From an uncultured Odoribacter sp. (lineage in GTDB: Bacteria > Bacteroidota > Bacteroidia > Bacteroidales > Marinifilaceae): a stretch of 11,497 bases of DNA. The stretch spans positions 1-11,497 of the forward strand of contig CAJKZL010000059.1 of NCBI GenBank assembly GCA_905204385.1. The letters run 5' to 3'. The notes beneath the pieces were generated by a model that worked only from the letters and a program-made list of their open reading frames with translations, had not been told where the DNA came from and ran no database searches. The translations under genes were made by a program, and so were the position numbers. Positions 8,801-11,497 of this stretch are shown here, one piece after another (positions within the stretch are counted from its first letter, which is position 1; the number at the start of each line of letters is the position of its first letter).

Positions 8801-9172
8801 ATTGCTTTTTACTACCACTTCGTCCAGGAAAGTTGCAGGTTTCAGGGTGGCATTAAACAGATGAGTCTCTCCCAGTTGTAATTGGAGGTCGGTGCTGACC
8901 AGTCGTCGGTATCCTACATAAGAGATATAAATGTGGTAAGGGCCGCCCGGACGCATACCTTTGAGGTGATAATAGCCTTCTGCGTTGGTGAGTGTGCTGT
9001 ATTGTGATCCGGAGGGAAGGTGGGTTGCAATGACCGTCGCTCCCGGCAATAATTGATCGTCGGCAGTTACCCGTCCGCTGAGGGAAGAGGTCGTTGCTTG
9101 TGGAAAACTAGGGATTCCAAAGAATAAAAGAATTACAAGCAAAAGAATTTTATTCCGGATAATAAGGTGCAT
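5891..9172 (-). CDS. TonB-dependent outer-membrane receptor, Oar-like, with carboxypeptidase-regulatory-like N-terminal domain
   Basis: 1093 residues, ATG at 9172-9170 to TGA 5893-5891. Signal peptide about 1-25 (IIRNK basic start, then LLLVILLFF). Residues about 30-110 form a CarboxypepD_reg-like beta-sandwich (SLSGRVTADDQLLPGATV...NAEGYYHLKGMRPGGPYHIYISYVGY). A TonB-box-like DEVVV lies at 118-122. The plug follows at about 130-240 (NLTDLVKLSPYA, RMNNFSVDGANFNNN, DAIEEIRIG, GGAVNVKTKSGTN), then a long beta-barrel ending in the aromatic-rich strand LQIGLHYIFN. The NFSVDGANFNN plug and the barrel starting FKGSAYTYLKN are typical of Oar-type 'OmpA-related' TonB receptors rather than SusC; no SusD partner follows. 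It would use TonB-ExbBD energy to move a ligand across the outer membrane. The ligand cannot be inferred from sequence; Oar proteins are also implicated in protein secretion in Myxococcus. It heads a two-gene unit with the sensor kinase. Confidence 0.9.
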   Translation of the reverse strand: MHLIIRNKILLLVILLFFGIPSFPQATTSSLSGRVTADDQLLPGATVIATHLPSGSQYSTLTNAEGYYHLKGMRPGGPYHIYISYVGYRRLVSTDLQLQLGETHLFNATLKPATFLDEVVVKSNPSSLTSIKTGASSRISSSAIQLFPNISRNLTDLVKLSPYALGSGFAGRDQRMNNFSVDGANFNNNMGLDGRMLPGGGNPISIDAIEEIRIGIAPYDVKQSNFIGGAVNVKTKSGTNTFKGSAYTYLKNENMRGNSVKDYHLGEREKDARTVYGLSLGGPLVKNKLFFFVNGEFEHQPAPIHRWSLSTDGQGILTDKISRVTDEDMSRFSADLKQMYGYDTGSWTDFDGNNNSYRLMARLDFNISDNHKLMLRYNHVDNRKDMNVVGPALGISGHPVSLYSMTFRNSTWQQIDKVNSLTAEFNSRLKPNLHHQLLLSLTLNEGNKRKCNGEFPTVDILKPDEAGVQRAFMNAGYDQHAWHNGISEKVWSITDNFSFSITEHDLTAGFSFESQKASNCYMRYGAGYYRYASYEDFVQKEAPVAFALTYSLTGRQDALAEIHYEQLSFYLQDEWNIHPRLQLLYGIRMDIPFYISHRYENPSIAGMKINVTQLSTAYRPEITPIFSPRLGFHVDLSGDRTLELRGGTGLFTGRFPLIFLSKMQEGSGMLQTTASTTRQGDPLLSAVKGGIRSPHELLNDIAPQFPDRFPREPGAVNSIVTIDRHFKMPQVWKSSLALDYRLPFAFPALLTLEGTFIRDVYSIVQQDKNIDETKISRFAGPDKRNFYPGKVEKRIDQDINYAILMTNGHKGYSANFNATADLTPLPNLHVMAAYTFTASKTLTSNKSNQIDGAWQQEPSVQGPNYQTLHNAQYLSSPHRIIAQLSYTTTYARSHLSTSFSLFYEGQRAGTFSYLYDGDMNNDGVSYDLIYIPRNREELNFTDKKSGDKTFTAEEQREAFWKFIDQDEYLRKHKGEYAKAHGAYLPWLHRFNVRITQDFKLKIGKQANTLRLSADILNIGNLLNDSWGLAKGASSSNGADLLHYTGVNEQGEPVYTLSTISENGETILPYKTFMENRSPDNCWQLQIGLHYIFN

Positions 9173-9202
9173 GTCGTATCGGGATCATTTGAATGAAAGT
9201 TA

Positions 9203-9234
9203 CAAATATGCAAAAGAATTATAAATTGACGAAA
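9203..9234 (-). promoter_or_regulatory. Candidate promoter for the TonB receptor-kinase unit
   Basis: Read on the minus strand: TTTC (9234-9231), a 20-bp spacer, then CATATTTG (9210-9203). Each element differs from the Bacteroidetes consensus (TTTG; TAnnTTTG) by one base, with the same 20-bp spacing as the promoter at 449-480. The start site would lie roughly 25 nt ahead of ATG 9172. A neighbouring TTCTTTTG overlaps the spacer and is a weaker alternative. A sub-consensus promoter would fit a regulated gene. Confidence 0.4.
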
Positions 9235-9509
9235 TAATTAAAAAAGTTTATCGTTTTTTGTCGAACAGCGGGAAACGGTCGGGCATATCCTTAACTGAAG
9301 CCCTTTATCTACATAAACTATAAACTTATTTGATCTGCACTGTATCCGATTAATATTTAGGTGCTTTTGGGGCTCGGAGCCAGATTGTTTCGGAATACTG
9401 TGGGCCGAAAAAATCTTTTATTGTCTTTGCCGGTACGGGGGACGCTGAAAAGATGCTGTCGTTTGAAAGGATTTATGCCTGGAAAATGAGAGGTTGTGCA
9501 TTTGTTTTA

Positions 9510-9517
9510 TAACTTTG
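9510..9517 (+). promoter_or_regulatory. -7 promoter element ahead of the VOC gene
   Basis: TAACTTTG matches the Bacteroidetes -7 consensus TAnnTTTG exactly and lies 44 bp before ATG 9562. The -33 region 20 bp upstream (around 9486-9489) is not TTTG, so only half of the promoter is convincing. It would give a leader of about 35-40 nt and could drive both the VOC gene and hydG. Confidence 0.5.
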
Positions 9518-9561
9518 CGATTAAGTAGTGTTCTGAATGGTAACTGAATATTAATAATCCG

Positions 9562-9945
9562 ATGAAAATCGATCATATAGCCCTTTATGTTGCTGATCTC
9601 GAGTCGACTAAGAATTTTTTCACCCTGTATTTCGGTGCTGCTTCCAACGAAATGTACCATAATCCCCGTACAGGCTTGAAAAGTTATTTCCTGACTTTTA
9701 AGGATGGCGGGAGGCTTGAAATTATGAATCGTCCCGAAGTGATCGCCGGGAAAAAGGGAACGGTGGCGGCAGGGTATAGCCATTTGGCTTTCAGTGTCGG
9801 CGATGAGGCGGAAGTAGACAAGCTGACAGCCCGCTTAGAGGAAGACGGATACGAAGTGTTGAGCGGACCTCGCCGCACGGGGGACGGGTTTTACGAAAGT
9901 TGTATTGCCGGACCCGAAGGCAATCAGATAGAGATTACCGTTTAG
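9562..9945 (+). CDS. VOC (glyoxalase/dioxygenase fold) family protein
   Basis: 127 residues, ATG 9562 to TAG 9943-9945, the normal length for a single-domain protein with two beta-alpha-beta-beta-beta modules. Module 1 starts KIDHIALYVADLESTKNFF and ends GGRLEIMNR; module 2 starts GYSHLAFSVGDEAEVDKL and ends GPEGNQIEITV. The four metal-ligand positions of the superfamily are all filled: H5, E53, H74 and E124, so it is probably an active metal-dependent dimer. The VOC fold covers glyoxalase I, fosfomycin-resistance enzymes, epimerases and dioxygenases; nothing in this sequence fixes the substrate, and short stand-alone copies like this one are usually annotated only as 'VOC family' or lactoylglutathione-lyase-like. 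Bacteroidales generally lack glutathione, which makes a classical glyoxalase I role doubtful. It lies 69 bp upstream of hydG on the same strand and may share its transcript, though no functional link is established. Confidence 0.88.
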   Translation: MKIDHIALYVADLESTKNFFTLYFGAASNEMYHNPRTGLKSYFLTFKDGGRLEIMNRPEVIAGKKGTVAAGYSHLAFSVGDEAEVDKLTARLEEDGYEVLSGPRRTGDGFYESCIAGPEGNQIEITV

Positions 9946-9977
9946 TGGTGTGAAGGATACGAAAGAAAGGAAATATA

Positions 9978-9991
9978 CCGGAATTTTCCGG
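9978..9991 (+). terminator. Short inverted repeat between VOC gene and hydG (weak terminator or leader element)
   Basis: CCGGAA and TTCCGG flank a central TT, giving a compact GC-rich hairpin 32 nt after the VOC stop and 23 nt before the hydG ATG. It is followed by CTGTTTATTT, a T-rich but imperfect tract. It could be a weak terminator or attenuator, an operator-like palindrome, or chance. I see no TAnnTTTG box between it and hydG, so complete termination here would leave hydG without an obvious promoter. Confidence 0.3.
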
Positions 9992-10014
9992 CTGTTTATT
10001 TAAGAAATGCTGAA

Positions 10015-11433
10015 ATGTATAATGTAAAATCCAGAATAGCGGAAGAATTTATCGACGATGCAGAAATTCAGGAAACGCTGAAGTATGCCCGCGACCATAA
10101 AAATGACCGTTCTTTGATCGAAGCCCTGATCGAAAGGGCCCGGGATTGCAAAGGACTGAACCACCGGGAAGCCATGCTTTTGCTCGAATGTGAGGATCCG
10201 GAATTGATCGAACGGATGTTCCAGGTGGCGAAGGAGATTAAACAGCGGTTCTACGGCAACCGGATTGTCATGTTCGCTCCGCTTTATTTGTCTAATTATT
10301 GTGTAAACGGTTGCGTATATTGTCCTTATCATGCCCGCAACAAAACGATTGCCCGGCGCAAATTGTCACAGGATGAGATTCGTCAGGAAGTGATTGCATT
10401 GCAGGATATGGGGCACAAGCGGCTGGCTTTGGAGGCCGGGGAGCATCCGTCTATGAATCCCATCGAATATATTCTGGAGAGTATCGATACCATTTACTCC
10501 ATTAAGCATAAAAACGGGGCTATCCGTCGCGTGAACGTGAATATTGCCGCTACAACGGTGGAGAATTACCGGAAGCTTCGGGATGCGGGCATAGGTACTT
10601 ATATCCTTTTTCAGGAGACCTATCATAAGGCAAATTACGAGGCATTGCATCCTACCGGACCGAAAAGTAATTATGCTTATCACACGGAGGCGATGGACCG
10701 GGCGATGGAAGGGGGAATCGACGATGTGGGAATCGGTGTGTTGTATGGGTTGAATACCTATCGTTATGATTTTGTCGGCTTGTTGATGCATGCAGAGCAT
10801 TTGGAGGCGGTTTTCGGAGTGGGGCCGCATACGATCAGTGTGCCGCGTTTGTGCAATGCGGACGATATAGATACAGGTGATTTTGCCAATACGGTGCCGG
10901 ATGATATTTTCCGGCGCATCGTGGCTGTGATCCGGATTGCCGTTCCCTATACGGGGATGATCGTTTCTACCCGGGAATCGCAGGCTTCGCGTGAGAAGGT
11001 GCTGGATATCGGGGTGTCGCAAATCAGCGGCGGTTCGCATACCAGTGTGGGCGGTTATATCCACCGGGAAGAGTATGATGAGACGACGTCGCAGTTTGAC
11101 GTTTCGGATCGCCGGACCTTGGATGAGGTGGTCGGGTGGTTGCTGGATCTGGGGTATATCCCGAGTTTTTGTACGGCCTGTTACCGGGAAGGAAGGACGG
11201 GAGATCGATTTATGTCTTTGGTGAAGTCGGGGCAGATTGCCAATTGTTGTCAACCCATTGCCTTGATGACGCTGAAAGAGTATCTGGAAGATTACGCTTC
11301 GCCTCTCACCCGCGAAAAAGGGGAGAAAATGATAGCGGCTGAAATGTCGAAGGTGCCTAATGAGAAGGTTCATAGCATAGCCCGTTGTAATCTCGCCCGG
11401 ATTGCTAAGGGGGAACGGGATTTCCGGTTTTGA
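10015..11433 (+). CDS. hydG: [FeFe]-hydrogenase H-cluster maturase HydG (radical SAM tyrosine lyase)
   Basis: 472 residues, the usual size for HydG. The radical SAM cluster motif CX3CX2C is C96-VNG-C100-VY-C103 (CVNGCVYC, preceded by YLSNY). The C-terminal auxiliary-cluster motif CX2CX22C is present as C386-TA-C389 and C412 within ANCCQP; this motif separates HydG from the related ThiH, which lacks it. Also typical are the ALEAGEHP segment, the ILFQETYH segment and QISGGSHTSVGGY. HydG cleaves tyrosine with S-adenosylmethionine to p-cresol and dehydroglycine, and makes CO and cyanide bound to iron as the Fe(CO)2(CN) synthon. With HydE and HydF this builds the two-iron part of the hydrogenase H-cluster. 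Neither hydE, hydF nor a hydrogenase lies in the window; they may follow on the right or be elsewhere. The ATG at 10015 is in a context without a Shine-Dalgarno sequence, normal here. Confidence 0.96.
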   Translation: MYNVKSRIAEEFIDDAEIQETLKYARDHKNDRSLIEALIERARDCKGLNHREAMLLLECEDPELIERMFQVAKEIKQRFYGNRIVMFAPLYLSNYCVNGCVYCPYHARNKTIARRKLSQDEIRQEVIALQDMGHKRLALEAGEHPSMNPIEYILESIDTIYSIKHKNGAIRRVNVNIAATTVENYRKLRDAGIGTYILFQETYHKANYEALHPTGPKSNYAYHTEAMDRAMEGGIDDVGIGVLYGLNTYRYDFVGLLMHAEHLEAVFGVGPHTISVPRLCNADDIDTGDFANTVPDDIFRRIVAVIRIAVPYTGMIVSTRESQASREKVLDIGVSQISGGSHTSVGGYIHREEYDETTSQFDVSDRRTLDEVVGWLLDLGYIPSFCTACYREGRTGDRFMSLVKSGQIANCCQPIALMTLKEYLEDYASPLTREKGEKMIAAEMSKVPNEKVHSIARCNLARIAKGERDFRF

Positions 11434-11443
11434 GGGGGAAATT

Positions 11444-11466
11444 TTGGATGAAATCCAATATTTTGA
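11444..11466 (+). terminator. Candidate terminator hairpin after hydG
   Basis: TTGGAT (11444-11449), loop GAA, then ATCCAA (11453-11458), followed directly by TATTTTG. The stem starts 10 nt after the hydG stop. It is only 6 bp, AT-containing, with a three-base loop and a short T tract, so it is a weak Rho-independent candidate. If real, it would end the VOC-hydG transcript. Confidence 0.35.
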
Positions 11467-11479
11467 TGAACGAGTAACG

Positions 11480-11497
11480 ATGAACGGGCGGTTGCCG
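11480..11497 (+). CDS. Possible start of the next gene, cut by the window end
   Basis: ATG 11480 opens a frame (MNGRLP) that runs off the right edge. The frame is also open back past the hydG stop, so the true start could be earlier, for example TTG 11444. Six codons are too few to identify a product. Given hydG upstream, another hydrogenase-maturation gene is one possibility but nothing in these bases shows it. Confidence 0.2.

Larger units (their letters stand above)
9173..9561. other. 389-bp divergent intergenic region
   Basis: This region separates the minus-strand receptor gene from the plus-strand VOC gene. The part nearest the receptor (about 9195-9260) is very AT-rich and holds its candidate promoter; the right end holds the -7 box for the VOC gene. 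Between about 9260 and 9480 I find no plausible coding frame, tRNA, strong hairpin or repeat. It is long for a plain double promoter, so binding sites or a small RNA are possible, but nothing specific is visible. Confidence 0.6.

Noticed and set aside
9217..9239. AATTAT / ATAATT inverted repeat with 11-bp spacer near the TonB receptor promoter, as a possible operator
   Set aside because: Six A/T-only bases in a very AT-rich stretch; likely to occur by chance.
10366..11373. Long open frame of 335 codons on the minus strand opposite hydG
   Set aside because: It is fully antisense to the clearly recognisable HydG, is rich in His/Arg/Pro as expected of a shadow frame, and shows no domain.

Overview
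The window looks like a chromosomal stretch from an anaerobic member of the Bacteroidota, most likely order Bacteroidales. Three things point there: promoters with the Bacteroidetes -7 box TAnnTTTG, a large TonB-dependent receptor (TBDT) with an N-terminal carboxypeptidase-regulatory-like domain, and big one-piece sensor kinases with periplasmic binding-protein-like input domains. A hydG gene indicates [FeFe]-hydrogenase metabolism, hence a fermenting anaerobe. I cannot name the genus.

Layout. (a) 1-410 (+): C-terminal end of a TIGR01777-type NAD(P)-dependent epimerase/nucleotide-sugar-epimerase-like protein, cut by the window edge. (b) 449-3624 (+): a good promoter, then a hybrid sensor histidine kinase whose single frame is interrupted by two in-frame stops (TGA at 2317, TAG at 2977) and by no frameshift. 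(c) 9172-3637 (-): an Oar-like TBDT followed one nucleotide later by a second, intact, lipoprotein-type sensor histidine kinase. This kinase ends 12 bp from the end of the broken one, tail to tail. (d) 9173-9561: a 389-bp divergent intergenic region with promoter candidates for both directions. (e) 9562-11433 (+): a small VOC/glyoxalase-fold protein, then the radical SAM maturase HydG. A hairpin lies in the short gap between them and another just after hydG. (f) The last ~60 bp may hold the start of a further gene.

How the genes fit together. The TBDT and the intact kinase form a tight two-gene unit. An outer-membrane transporter is paired with an inner-membrane sensor whose periplasmic domain resembles a substrate-binding protein, so the natural inference is that the kinase senses the ligand that the TBDT moves, or a related compound. 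The window holds no SusD, no sigma/anti-sigma pair and no response regulator with a DNA-binding domain, so the output of this unit is not visible. The broken kinase is a paralogue with the same overall plan plus a C-terminal receiver, and it still has a near-ideal promoter. It is either a recent pseudogene or, less likely, a split or readthrough gene. The VOC-hydG pair is a separate functional block.
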